Source: a virus. From it: a stretch of 22,935 nucleotides of DNA. Below the pieces are notes generated by a model, which was not told the origin of the DNA, made no database searches, and saw only the letters and a program-made list of their open reading frames with translations. The stretch lies in the IMG/VR virus record IMGVR_UViG_3300025071_000059, positions 1-22,935 of that record. One strand, 5' to 3'. Positions 1-8,621 of this stretch are shown here, piece by piece. Each line of letters starts with the position of its first letter. The first letter of the stretch is position 1. Position numbers and translations under genes: made by a program.

Positions 1-2
1 AG

Positions 3-464
3 ATGAAATCATACATACAAATAGTAGACACGCTTGAGGCCATAGCCGACAAGCACTTAATGCTTCAACACTTCCACGCGGGTCCTTTAGACGAAGTAGA
101 CATAGGGAAGTTGGACCAAACACAATACCCCTTTCTATATTGTGAAATCTTAGGCGTAAGTATTGACAATGGTATACTAACCTACGACCTCGAACTTCTT
201 GTAGCGGATATGATTAAACCCGACCTCACGGACCGCAACCAGGTGTATAGTGACACCTTACAGATTCTACACGACGTTTTAGATATGTTCATACAATCGT
301 TGGCAAACTCTAACACGACGGTAGACGATGACTACAAAGCCGAACTACCGCTAACATGTACACCTTTTACCGTGCGCTTCGATAACGAGTTAACGGGTTG
401 GAGTGGATCGCTTTCTTTGGAGGTTTCAAATTCAAACAACCTTTGCATAGCACCATATAGCTAA
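3..464 (+). CDS. Putative tail-completion (terminator-like) protein
   Basis: A 153-aa mixed alpha/beta protein, with no signal peptide or membrane segment. It begins with a helix (IVDTLEAIADKHLMLQHF) and has a YPFLYCEI strand, a helical stretch around residues 80-103, and ends with a GWSGSLSLEV strand followed by a short Cys-containing tail. This layout resembles small proteins I recall next to HK97-gp10-like genes in Bacteroidota phages, where a tail terminator or neck-tail joining protein is expected. That role is an inference from position. Its stop overlaps the start of the gp10-like gene (464), so the two are translationally coupled. The ATG lies two bases into the window, so an upstream start in the missing sequence cannot be excluded. 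Confidence 0.55.
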   Translation: MKSYIQIVDTLEAIADKHLMLQHFHAGPLDEVDIGKLDQTQYPFLYCEILGVSIDNGILTYDLELLVADMIKPDLTDRNQVYSDTLQILHDVLDMFIQSLANSNTTVDDDYKAELPLTCTPFTVRFDNELTGWSGSLSLEVSNSNNLCIAPYS

Positions 465-1054
465 TGGCAAAACCCACGATAGAAATAGGAGGGGTAAAAT
501 ATCCACTTACAAACCTAACCAAGACACTTGAGAAGATAGGTAAGATGTGGCGTAAAAACGCCCGTATATCTTTAAGGAAACAAGACAAGGTAAACACGGG
601 AGCGTTGTACAATTCTATGCCTTTAATTGTTGGAGAAGATAAAGACGGGTACTTTGTAGATATTACCCCACAAGTTCACTACTGGGAGTTTGTAGATAAA
701 GGGGTGCAAGGTGCAAGTAGAAATATATTTACAAGACAATCGGAATCGCCGTTTAAGTTTGGAAGTGGAAAAGGTCCAAGGGGTTTACGTGGGGCGATAG
801 ATAAATGGGTAGTACAAAAGAGCATAGAAGGAACACGCGATGCGCAAGGAAGATTTACACCCCGTAAGTCTTTGGTCTTTCTAATTTCTAAAGCCATCTA
901 TAACCGAGGGTTAAAACCTACCTTCTTTATATCCGATACATTAAAACGCCTCAAACCAAAAGCTATGAAGTGGTTGGGGTTGGCAATAGGGAAAGACGTA
1001 GCAAACGCAATAAGAATGAGCTTATCAGAAAACAAAAACTTAGACGTAAAATAA
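464..1054 (+). CDS. HK97 gp10-like tail-completion/neck protein
   Basis: A 196-aa basic protein. The middle carries the signature typical of HK97-gp10-type neck proteins: a helix, then NTGALYNSM, a short beta segment (YFVDITPQVHYWEFVDKGVQGA) and a second helical part with many Lys residues. In this family the protein joins the head-tail connector to the tail tube and is needed for tail attachment. The C-terminal half (RGAIDKWVVQ... and TFFISDTLKRLKPKAMKWLG) is also typical, because family members end with a helix bearing Lys and Arg. It overlaps the preceding gene by one base and shares TAATG with the next one. The family call is fairly firm; the exact place in the neck is inferred. Confidence 0.72.
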   Translation: MAKPTIEIGGVKYPLTNLTKTLEKIGKMWRKNARISLRKQDKVNTGALYNSMPLIVGEDKDGYFVDITPQVHYWEFVDKGVQGASRNIFTRQSESPFKFGSGKGPRGLRGAIDKWVVQKSIEGTRDAQGRFTPRKSLVFLISKAIYNRGLKPTFFISDTLKRLKPKAMKWLGLAIGKDVANAIRMSLSENKNLDVK

Positions 1055-2547
1055 TGGCTATTACAAAACAATACGGACCGAGTACGCTATCAGTACACGG
1101 GGCCTTCGAACCTATAACCTTTGTAGTTACTTCTACCAACTACCCAGGTTCTTACTTTAAGTTTAAGTTTATTGCTGATATTTACGTAGAAAGTAACGAC
1201 TCACCATACGCCTATGAACTACAAGCAAGGATTAAACTACTACCTAATCTTGCGGGTGCGGGGGTGTTTCGTATAGATAAGATTGTTTCGGATTATTTGG
1301 CTATCACTACGGGCGACCCATCGACTTCAGCGGCGGGATTTGTAAACGATACGATACATACTTTGGGTTCTAACGCCACAACCAAAATTTGGACTCAAAA
1401 CGAAGGTAGCAACTTCCGAAAGATTAAAGTAAACTTCGGAGAAGAATACGCTACTGCTGCCGATCTAACCCCTACCGTTTATCCCGACCAATTACCCGAC
1501 CAGTACGTTAGTTGTATTATGAGTGCGGGTATGCAAATGTCTCCAACGTATGACGAGGGTGGTATCTATTCTATTAATGCTGGAAGTTATACAACATCGT
1601 TTTTCCCTACCGCTTCGACCAAAAAGATTCTAAGTGATAGGATTGTTTCCACCAACTACACTTCTACTTTGGCTTCTACCGTTAGCGTAATAAACCAAGA
1701 GGTTTCTAACTTTGAATGGAGAACGTTGGGCGTATTAATGGCGGGAGCCGCCCCAATAAGTTCAACCGCAGTAAGTGCGTATGTTGCTCTATATGATTCA
1801 AGTGACACGGCTCTTGACGCGGGGTTCTTTACGGCAAGTACAAGCGGTGGAGTTGCCCCCGCTGACTCAGACCACGACTTTGAAAAGTTGCAATACTTCG
1901 GCGTTGGGCCACAAAACCTAACGGCCCAAACCATAGACACGGGATTCACTACACACTTTAACGCGGGAACGGTAGCCTACTACGAAGTCTTCTTTATGGA
2001 CGATAGCACAACCGTACCTTCTAATTTAAATACTTCGGTAATGGCATCCCTTTGCTACCGCTTTGAGGTTAAGTCTGCATCGTGTATTTATAGGTCTTTA
2101 AACGGGACGAATAAATATAACTATGTGACTTTAGCTTGGCAAAACTCTTTAGGCGCGTGGGACTACCAAGCCTTCGCATTAAAGCACCAAAGGACTACGG
2201 GAAGTATAGAACGCAAGACTTTCGACCAGGTGGCGGGAAATTGGGAAACGGCGGGTACTGGAATACAATTTGCGTACCGAGGCGATGAGGGTGGACTGAC
2301 CACCACGCAAGTTACGGCGCGTCAAACTATGGTAGCTCACACCGATCTATTCAACGAAGCCGAGGTAGACTTTTTAGAGAACCTTTGGTTATCCCCAAAA
2401 GTGCAACTGCTTAACTACGATGGTTCGGCTATCCCGATAATTATAACGGGGAAGAACTGGGTAAGGAAAAACAACCTTAACGAAGGAGGGCCGTTTACTT
2501 ATCAAATTACTTTTGAATATGGCAAACAAAGACCAACGGTACGATGA
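1054..2547 (+). CDS. Putative tail structural protein (497 aa), function unknown
   Basis: A 497-aa beta-rich protein, high in Ser, Thr and Tyr and poor in charge clusters, as expected for a virion protein. The start chosen is the ATG in the TAATG overlap with the previous stop. An in-frame ATG at 970 would add 28 basic residues that only shadow the upstream gene. Recognisable pieces are an N-terminal strand-rich domain (residues 1-100) and a C-terminal part with KHQRTTGSIERKTFD, NEAEVDFLENLWLSPKV and ITGKNW. This C-terminal part resembles proteins I recall immediately before the large tail-tip protein in other Bacteroidota phages. A distal-tail or baseplate-ring role is plausible from position only. 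It shares ATGA with the next gene. Confidence 0.5.
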   Translation: MAITKQYGPSTLSVHGAFEPITFVVTSTNYPGSYFKFKFIADIYVESNDSPYAYELQARIKLLPNLAGAGVFRIDKIVSDYLAITTGDPSTSAAGFVNDTIHTLGSNATTKIWTQNEGSNFRKIKVNFGEEYATAADLTPTVYPDQLPDQYVSCIMSAGMQMSPTYDEGGIYSINAGSYTTSFFPTASTKKILSDRIVSTNYTSTLASTVSVINQEVSNFEWRTLGVLMAGAAPISSTAVSAYVALYDSSDTALDAGFFTASTSGGVAPADSDHDFEKLQYFGVGPQNLTAQTIDTGFTTHFNAGTVAYYEVFFMDDSTTVPSNLNTSVMASLCYRFEVKSASCIYRSLNGTNKYNYVTLAWQNSLGAWDYQAFALKHQRTTGSIERKTFDQVAGNWETAGTGIQFAYRGDEGGLTTTQVTARQTMVAHTDLFNEAEVDFLENLWLSPKVQLLNYDGSAIPIIITGKNWVRKNNLNEGGPFTYQITFEYGKQRPTVR

Positions 2548-5500
2548 TAGAGTTATTCGGTTACAATCAAAAATCTCAAGACCCTTTCTTATTAGATATT
2601 CAGAATCAAGGGGAAGTATCTTTAAATTATGAGGTAGGGGATATAGGGGACTTGGTGGGCCGAAGTAGTCCCTATAGTCAGACTTTCACCTTGCCCTTTA
2701 CAAATAACAACAATAAGTTCTTCCGTCAGTTCTACAACATCAACGTAGAAACCGATATGGTACTAACTACGGACTACGCCGTATTCGACCCTAACATAAA
2801 AACGCCTTGCGATATTCGTGTAGATGGCATACCCATTATAACGGGATCGATGCAACTTCTCAAGTGTTCCTTAAAAAGCCGAGTATACGAAATTGTCGTG
2901 TTGGGTTCTGAGTCGGATTTCTTTAACTCTTTAGGCGATAAAAAACTTATCGACGCCTTTAGGCTTTCCGCTTCTTCTTCTTCTTTAGTAGACACCTACA
3001 ATGTAAATATAAACGATACAAATATTGTAGACTCTTGGAACTTATCTAATGACGTAACCGAGGGCGGTGTAGGTGATGGGATTATAATCTTCCCTATTAT
3101 TGACTACGGCCTTGTCGGGGACTATAACTTTTTGTATTTAGAGGCCGATAGTATGGGTGATGGTGGTTTGTTAGAAACGGGATTCTTACAAGCACAAGAC
3201 CTTAGACCTTCTATCCAACTTAAAGCTCTTTTTGACCTTATAATAAAAGAGGCGGGGTTTTCTTTAACTAATAACACTTTCCTTGCTTCCGATGCTTGGA
3301 CCAAGGCTTATATGACACTTGGAACGGATAGGGAGTCTACCGCAATAACTACGGCCCATCAAAGCCAGGTTGCAAATACTGCAAGTGCTACGATTAAAAC
3401 TTGGGGGAGTTTAGGTGAGGCATCGGGTTCGTGGCAAGAAATTCTTTTCCCTAACCAAAGTGGTTCAGGGTATGGTAGTAACCCACCATCTTTATATGAC
3501 TCAGGAGACGACTGGAATGTAGGGGGTGAGTTTATTGTACCATACAACGGTTCTTATTCGGGCGTGTTTGTCACAAGGTGGAACACTGGTCCTTCGTCTA
3601 TCGCGCAAGGGGCTGCGATAAAATTAAATGTTTCAACGCCCAACGCAATAGGTGGCGCAGCTTCTGTTGTTTTGTCTTCCGCATCTCAATACTACGATGG
3701 CAACGACGGGGGTACGGCAATAGTCAATACTTTTACCTTCCCTTGGGGTATTAATGCTTTGGCGGGTGAGAAGATTACTTTTTCGGCACAAGCCGTAGTT
3801 GAGTCAGGTTATAACGTAGAACTTATGGCAAGTAGTACCTATGTGAAAATTGTAGGTTCTAACACTATGGCGGGAGAAGCGGATATTCCTTCCAATATGC
3901 CCGACATTTCACAAAAGGACTTTATCACCGATATAGTACAAAGGTTTAATTTGGTTTTAATTTCGGACACTTCTTCCCCTACCATCTTAACGGTTATGCC
4001 TTGGCAAGACTACATAGACCTTGGCACACGAAAAGACTGGACACAAAAATTAGACCTTTCACAAGAGCAGACAATTTCTACGACCACAAAATACAAGAAG
4101 CAATTAATAAGTTATTCCGACTTAGAAGACGAAGACAATAGGAACGTAAGTAACCAAGAGACATACGGAAGTGTTTTTGGAAGCTATACCCAAAAGATAA
4201 CGGGGGACTATCTATCGGGAACTTTAGAAAACAAATCTATCTTCTCACCATTTAGCGTTAACCCAGTACCGCGTCAAGACGATAGTTCTATAACCGACGC
4301 CCCTACTTTGCTTATCCACCAAGGATACGCACATGGTACGGGTGGACCTCTTGCAAGTTGTAAACCGAAACTTTTTTATCATAACGGGTTAAAATCTTTA
4401 AATTTTCAAATCTATGTAGGTCAAACGGGGTCTTATAATTACCCCCTTTGTTTACCTTTTTATAATTCGGGCGATCAAATGGCGGTAGATTCTCCGATGT
4501 TATATTGGCAGTTTCAAACACCTGGTAGTTGGGGCGGTCCTATCTTTGGAACTACGCCAAGTTCGGAAGGATATTTTAAGCGTTATTGGCAAGAGTTTCT
4601 AACTTCTTACTACGACAAATCGGCAAGGATTTTAGATTGCTCTATTTACCTTACCGCATCGGATGTACACAACTTTGAGTTTAACGACGAAATAGTTATA
4701 GAAGACACCGCATATCGGGTGCTTAAAATTAGCGGTTTTCAACCATTTGCCAACGTACCTACCAAGGTGCAACTCTTAAAAAAAATAAACAACGTAGGGG
4801 CCTTGCAATTGCCCGACCCTTCCGACCTTTGTAACGCTACGCCTTATGCGTGGTTTCCAAGTGGTATAGTAGGCTTTCAAGATGTAGAATCGGGGGCCAC
4901 GGTAGTAAGTGAAGAATGTTGTAATACATACCACTATAATTGGATAAATGACAATTGTTACTGGAACTATGGAGGCGGTGGAGGCGGTGCGGGTGACCCT
5001 ACTACGGGCCTTGGGGGATGGAATCCACACGGCAACCCAAACGACGGCACGGTAGGAGGTGTGGCAGATGAAAAGGGAAAGGGTGGTTTTTCTTCTCGTA
5101 AAAGTAAAGGAGTGCCTAATATAAACCCAACCTTCGGGGAGCATTCTATACGTGGAAATAATATAGAAAGTCAAACAAACTCAGTATTCAAAAACTTTGT
5201 TTACTATGCTACAAGCGAAGACACCACCGCGCGTATTGCTACCGCAACGGGTATAGAGACGACAAACTCAAGAATACCGATTGCCTATAATACTATGGCC
5301 CGTCTTACGATTCGGGCATTAAGTGTACAGACACACGTTCTATCAGGTGGATCGGGTTCCTATGGTTCTTCTTCTTTTAACGTTTGGACCTTTATGGTTA
5401 AGAACGTAGATGGAACTATAACCGTAAATACCGACGGAGGGGAACAATTAGACTTTAGACAAGCCGATGCCGATGCGGGAACGCGCACTATTGACGTAGT

Positions 5501-5708
5501 AAGTGCGGCGGGTAAAGCGGGGTTTGCGGGAAACCGAGGGGTGAATATAACTTGTACTGGCCCCGCCAATTCTATTGTTGCATGGCACTTAGATTGTGCG
5601 GTTACCTACGTAGACTTTGGGTATCCTAAAACCTTATCGAATTTAATTCTAACCGAAGGCGGGGACTTTTTAATAACAGAAGACGGCGACTATTTAGAAC
5701 AAGAATGA
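2544..5708 (+). CDS. Large tail-tip/baseplate protein with fibre-like C-terminus
   Basis: At 1,054 aa this is the largest protein in the window. Residues 1-130 carry a pattern I recall at the N-terminus of tail-tip proteins in Bacteroidota phages (RSSPYSQTFTLPFTNNNNKFF). The central section runs to about residue 750 and ends in an EFNDEIVIEDTAYRVLKISG strand pair, typical of a hub-like region. A short Cys-rich piece follows (ECCNTYHYNWINDNCYWNY, about residues 788-806), then a Gly run (about 810-818), a low-complexity Gly/Asn linker and a beta-rich C-terminal domain (about 880-1035). The last 20 residues contain a repeated TEGGDF/TEDGDY unit, a common tail-fibre ending. The layout suggests a hub joined by a flexible linker to a host-binding or decoration domain. 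It overlaps both neighbours by 4 bases. Confidence 0.6.
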   Translation: MIELFGYNQKSQDPFLLDIQNQGEVSLNYEVGDIGDLVGRSSPYSQTFTLPFTNNNNKFFRQFYNINVETDMVLTTDYAVFDPNIKTPCDIRVDGIPIITGSMQLLKCSLKSRVYEIVVLGSESDFFNSLGDKKLIDAFRLSASSSSLVDTYNVNINDTNIVDSWNLSNDVTEGGVGDGIIIFPIIDYGLVGDYNFLYLEADSMGDGGLLETGFLQAQDLRPSIQLKALFDLIIKEAGFSLTNNTFLASDAWTKAYMTLGTDRESTAITTAHQSQVANTASATIKTWGSLGEASGSWQEILFPNQSGSGYGSNPPSLYDSGDDWNVGGEFIVPYNGSYSGVFVTRWNTGPSSIAQGAAIKLNVSTPNAIGGAASVVLSSASQYYDGNDGGTAIVNTFTFPWGINALAGEKITFSAQAVVESGYNVELMASSTYVKIVGSNTMAGEADIPSNMPDISQKDFITDIVQRFNLVLISDTSSPTILTVMPWQDYIDLGTRKDWTQKLDLSQEQTISTTTKYKKQLISYSDLEDEDNRNVSNQETYGSVFGSYTQKITGDYLSGTLENKSIFSPFSVNPVPRQDDSSITDAPTLLIHQGYAHGTGGPLASCKPKLFYHNGLKSLNFQIYVGQTGSYNYPLCLPFYNSGDQMAVDSPMLYWQFQTPGSWGGPIFGTTPSSEGYFKRYWQEFLTSYYDKSARILDCSIYLTASDVHNFEFNDEIVIEDTAYRVLKISGFQPFANVPTKVQLLKKINNVGALQLPDPSDLCNATPYAWFPSGIVGFQDVESGATVVSEECCNTYHYNWINDNCYWNYGGGGGGAGDPTTGLGGWNPHGNPNDGTVGGVADEKGKGGFSSRKSKGVPNINPTFGEHSIRGNNIESQTNSVFKNFVYYATSEDTTARIATATGIETTNSRIPIAYNTMARLTIRALSVQTHVLSGGSGSYGSSSFNVWTFMVKNVDGTITVNTDGGEQLDFRQADADAGTRTIDVVSAAGKAGFAGNRGVNITCTGPANSIVAWHLDCAVTYVDFGYPKTLSNLILTEGGDFLITEDGDYLEQE

Positions 5709-5884
5709 AAGATTACATTAACAAAGTAGGCGAGTCTATCCCCAACGTTTTACGGATAGCACAAACCAAAGAAGTAATAAAAGACAAAAGCTCTTTAATT
5801 CTTTACGGATATTTTGAGGATACGGGATTTAAAGGGTTTTTTAAGAAAATCAAACAAGGCATAAAAGCGAGAACAAATGGCTGA
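5705..5884 (+). CDS. Small basic protein (59 aa) between tail tip and tape measure
   Basis: A 59-aa ORF that starts with ATG in the ATGA overlap with the preceding stop and ends 8 bases inside the tape-measure gene. It reads as an N-terminal helix, a short hydrophobic SLILYGYFED segment and a very basic end (FKKIKQGIKARTNG). No family is recognised. Coupling on both sides, and the fact that the space it fills would otherwise be a 168-base gap in a tightly packed genome, argue that it is real. Tail chaperones often lie just before the tape measure, usually expressed by frameshift. This protein is much shorter than those, so that role is only a possibility. Confidence 0.62.
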   Translation: MKDYINKVGESIPNVLRIAQTKEVIKDKSSLILYGYFEDTGFKGFFKKIKQGIKARTNG

Positions 5885-7679
5885 AAAGATAGAAGTAGGT
5901 GTAACGGTAAAAGGAACTAAAGCGGCTACCAAAGAGATGAATTCCTTAGATAAAGGAATAAAAAATGCGGGAAGTGGTATGCAAGGACTTGTAGGTATAA
6001 CCGACAAGTTTACGGGTGGCGCGGCTACGGGTATGATAAACGCCTATAAAGGAACATTAACTTTTATCAAAGGGTTAAAACTCACAAAGGTAGCTTTAAT
6101 TTCTACGGGGATCGGTGCTATTGTTGTTTTGGTTGGTGCATTAGTTGCGGCCTTTATGACTTCCGAAGGACAAGCCAAAAAACTCAAAGTTATGATGGCG
6201 GGACTTGGGGCGGTAGTAGATAGGGTAACGGGATTTTTTAAAGCGGCGGGAGGTTTTATTGTTGGTTTGTTTACGGGAGGCACTCAAAAGGCCCTTGAAA
6301 ACTATAATAAAGAGATGGATAAATTGCCAGGTTCTATGCAAGACGCAGTAGACAAGGCAATGGAATTAGAAAAGGCAACTATACGTCTTACGGCTTCTCA
6401 AAAAGCGTTTTCAATGGCTGCAGCAAACAATGCGCTAATGGCTAAGAAGTATAACGCTATGGCAGAAGACAATAATCGTAGTGTTGAACAAAGAATTGAA
6501 TTAACAAAAACCGCAAACGAATTCGAGTTAGAAAGTTTAGCAATACGCAAAGATTTACTGGAACAAGAGTTGGCAATAGCGGAAGGTTTAAGGGAGGGGG
6601 GTGACCGTTCAGCAGAAACATTTGACAGAATACAAGCCGCACGAACCGCGTTAGTTAATTTAGAAGGCGAAGCGTTTGACACCAAAAGAACCCAGTCGGC
6701 TAAAATAAATAAGATAAGAGAAGATGCTGCAAGAAAAGCCGAAGAAGTAGCGCAAAGACAAAAAGAAGCGGCTGAGAAAGTAGCCGAAGCAGAAAGAGCC
6801 AAAGCAAAAGCTATTAAAGACGCGGAAGAAGCGCGTGTTAAGTCTATGATGCAATCGGTAGAAGAAGGGAGGTTATATGTCCTTGAAAACGAAGCAAGAG
6901 AATTAGAGGCGTTAGAACAACACTATTTTGATTTAGAAGAGGCACAACTTGACTACATAGACGAGATAGCAGATAATGAATTTGGTTTTCGAGAAGGTGA
7001 GTTAAAAAGGCAAGAAGACCACTATACTTTGCTTGGTGAAGCTTACGAAAAGAAAAGGTTGGCTATTATTAAAAAATTTGCTGACGCCGCCACCGCCGCA
7101 CAAAAAGCAATAGACGATAAAGCCGCCGCCGATCAAAAAATAGTAGACGATAAAAAGATAGCGCAAGAATTGGCAACGGCACAAGCGGTGAAGGCCGCAA
7201 GAATGAGTATCGTTTCTGCTGGATTTGAAGCATTGGGTGTAATGGCCAAAACCGAAGAAGCACAAAAGAATTTAGCTATCGCACAAATATTAGTAAACCA
7301 AGGTATCGCAATGTCGAACGCGGTAGTAGCGGGACTATCTGCTGCGGCTAAGATGCCACAACCCGCGGGTCTATTTGCTGCACCTGGTTTTGTCGCGTCT
7401 GCTTTAGCAATCGCACTTACTTCATTCGCTTCTATTAAAGGGGTAATGAATCAAGCGGGAGCAGCGGCTTCGGGTGTTGGGGCAAGTGGTGGGGGTGGGG
7501 GTGCTAATGGTGCGGGTATTGCAAGTAACCGAGAATCCGCAACCCTTGGTCTAACCCCCGACATTTCGGAAGCGTTTACACCTGGTTCTATACCTCCGAT
7601 AAATGCGTATGTAGTACAAACTCAGTTAGCCGATCAAAACGCATTAGCGGCACAGATACGAACGGCCACAACGCTATAA
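5877..7679 (+). CDS. Tape-measure protein
   Basis: A 600-aa protein with the usual tape-measure build. A short N-terminal segment is followed by a strongly hydrophobic stretch (VALISTGIGAIVVLVGALV, about residues 72-90) and a second hydrophobic Gly-rich one (about 105-133). A long Ala/Glu/Lys coiled coil (about 140-430) includes the repeats RKAEEVAQRQKEAAEKV and KAIDDKAAADQKIVDDKK. The C-terminal region is hydrophobic and Ala/Gly-rich (about 450-555), with a Gly run near residue 538. In siphoviruses the length of this protein sets tail length. At the usual 0.15 nm per residue it would give a tail of roughly 90 nm, which is an estimate and not an observation. No lytic domain is seen. It overlaps the 59-aa gene upstream by 8 bases. 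Confidence 0.82.
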   Translation: MAEKIEVGVTVKGTKAATKEMNSLDKGIKNAGSGMQGLVGITDKFTGGAATGMINAYKGTLTFIKGLKLTKVALISTGIGAIVVLVGALVAAFMTSEGQAKKLKVMMAGLGAVVDRVTGFFKAAGGFIVGLFTGGTQKALENYNKEMDKLPGSMQDAVDKAMELEKATIRLTASQKAFSMAAANNALMAKKYNAMAEDNNRSVEQRIELTKTANEFELESLAIRKDLLEQELAIAEGLREGGDRSAETFDRIQAARTALVNLEGEAFDTKRTQSAKINKIREDAARKAEEVAQRQKEAAEKVAEAERAKAKAIKDAEEARVKSMMQSVEEGRLYVLENEARELEALEQHYFDLEEAQLDYIDEIADNEFGFREGELKRQEDHYTLLGEAYEKKRLAIIKKFADAATAAQKAIDDKAAADQKIVDDKKIAQELATAQAVKAARMSIVSAGFEALGVMAKTEEAQKNLAIAQILVNQGIAMSNAVVAGLSAAAKMPQPAGLFAAPGFVASALAIALTSFASIKGVMNQAGAAASGVGASGGGGGANGAGIASNRESATLGLTPDISEAFTPGSIPPINAYVVQTQLADQNALAAQIRTATTL

Positions 7680-7712
7680 ATAAACAAAAAAGCAAAAGAC
7701 ATTTTTACAGAT

Positions 7713-8570
7713 ATGAGAAAGCAAGTAGAACTTTTAATAGATGAGTCCGAAGAAATTACGGGAATTGAGGCAGTAAGTCTTGTAAGGTTTCCCGCGATAG
7801 AAACCGACTTCGTATATCTATCCGCAGTTAAAGACAATAAGATGGCCTTTGCTATGGACGAAGACAAACGTCTTCTAATAGGCCCCGCCCTAATCCCTGA
7901 GAAGTTAATAATGAGGTTGGACGATAACGACGAAGAATACGATGTGTTCTTTTCAAAGGAAACGGTACGCCACGCAATGGAACTTTTTATGCGGGAGGCA
8001 AGGACCAACGAACACACGTTAGAACATAATAGTAAAATTGACGGGGTAACGGTGGTGGAGTCTTGGTTAATTGAAGACTCCACAAAAGACAAGAGCGCAC
8101 TATATGGCTTTGAACTTCCAATAGGTACGTGGATGTTATCGGTTAAGGTAAATAACTTAGACGTATGGGAAAAGGTAAAAACAAAAGAGGTTCGCGGTTT
8201 TTCTATTGAAGGATACTTCTCCGATAAATTGGTAGAGATGAAACAAGGGAAACTTTGTAAGAACTGCCCCGAAGACGAAACGATTATAGCAGAACTTAAA
8301 TCTATACTTTTGGACGAGGTTAAGCCATCGGCAGTATTAAACGGGCAACCCCTTTTTAAGCGATCCCAAGACGCCCAGTTATGGGGTGAGATGTTTCACA
8401 ACCAAACGGGATACACTACCCTACAACTAAACGGCCAAACGCTATTTGGTGCGAAGGAAAGTTTAGAGGCTTACCCTTGGGACGAATGTATAGCAGACCA
8501 AATTGCCGAGTATGGTTCTAAGGAAACCGCCGAGAAGATTTGCGGTATGATAAAGAGTAAATATGGTTGA
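7713..8570 (+). CDS. XkdF-like prohead serine protease with Cys-pair C-terminal tail
   Basis: A 285-aa protein that matches the putative phage serine protease XkdF family (Peptidase_S78_2 type). The signature block runs from TLEHNSKIDGVTVVESWLIE through PIGTWMLSVKV to KTKEVRGFSIEGYF (residues 102-169). The likely catalytic pair is His104 or His101 and Ser164; this is by analogy, since no alignment was run. Such proteases trim scaffold and capsid proteins inside the prohead, and the next two genes are the expected substrates. A short CKNC motif follows at 182-185. The C-terminal 33 residues contain PWDECIADQI and AEKICGMIKSKYG, a small helical Cys-pair module I recall on other Bacteroidota phage head proteins. 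The ATG start lies 33 bases after the tape-measure stop. Confidence 0.8.
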   Translation: MRKQVELLIDESEEITGIEAVSLVRFPAIETDFVYLSAVKDNKMAFAMDEDKRLLIGPALIPEKLIMRLDDNDEEYDVFFSKETVRHAMELFMREARTNEHTLEHNSKIDGVTVVESWLIEDSTKDKSALYGFELPIGTWMLSVKVNNLDVWEKVKTKEVRGFSIEGYFSDKLVEMKQGKLCKNCPEDETIIAELKSILLDEVKPSAVLNGQPLFKRSQDAQLWGEMFHNQTGYTTLQLNGQTLFGAKESLEAYPWDECIADQIAEYGSKETAEKICGMIKSKYG

Positions 8571-8609
8571 AAATAAACGGATAAAAAAAAGTTCTATTAA
8601 TCTATGTAA

Positions 8610-8617
8610 TAATTTTG
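8610..8617 (+). promoter_or_regulatory. Candidate -7 box of the scaffold/capsid promoter
   Basis: TAATTTTG matches the Bacteroidota -7 element TAnnTTTG and sits in one of the few intergenic gaps (8571-8621). The expected start of transcription would fall at or within a few bases of the ATG at 8622, giving a leaderless or nearly leaderless transcript. No TTG -33 element is visible 17-23 bases upstream, which lowers confidence. Confidence 0.42.
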
Positions 8618-8621
8618 CAAA

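Noticed and set aside
970-1053. Earlier start for the 497-aa tail protein
   Set aside because: The extra 28 residues are basic shadow sequence of the gp10-like gene, and the TAATG start at 1054 matches the packing used elsewhere.
4776-5174. 132-codon minus-strand ORF inside the large tail protein
   Set aside because: It is antisense to a continuous structural gene, with no upstream start signal and no family pattern.
5705-5884. Programmed frameshift pair (G/GT type) before the tape measure
   Set aside because: No slippery heptamer joining two frames was found here; the small ORF has its own coupled ATG and stop.
6398-6802. 134-codon minus-strand ORF inside the tape measure
   Set aside because: The Ala/Ser/Leu-rich product mirrors the Ala/Glu/Lys coiled coil on the other strand, a typical composition shadow.
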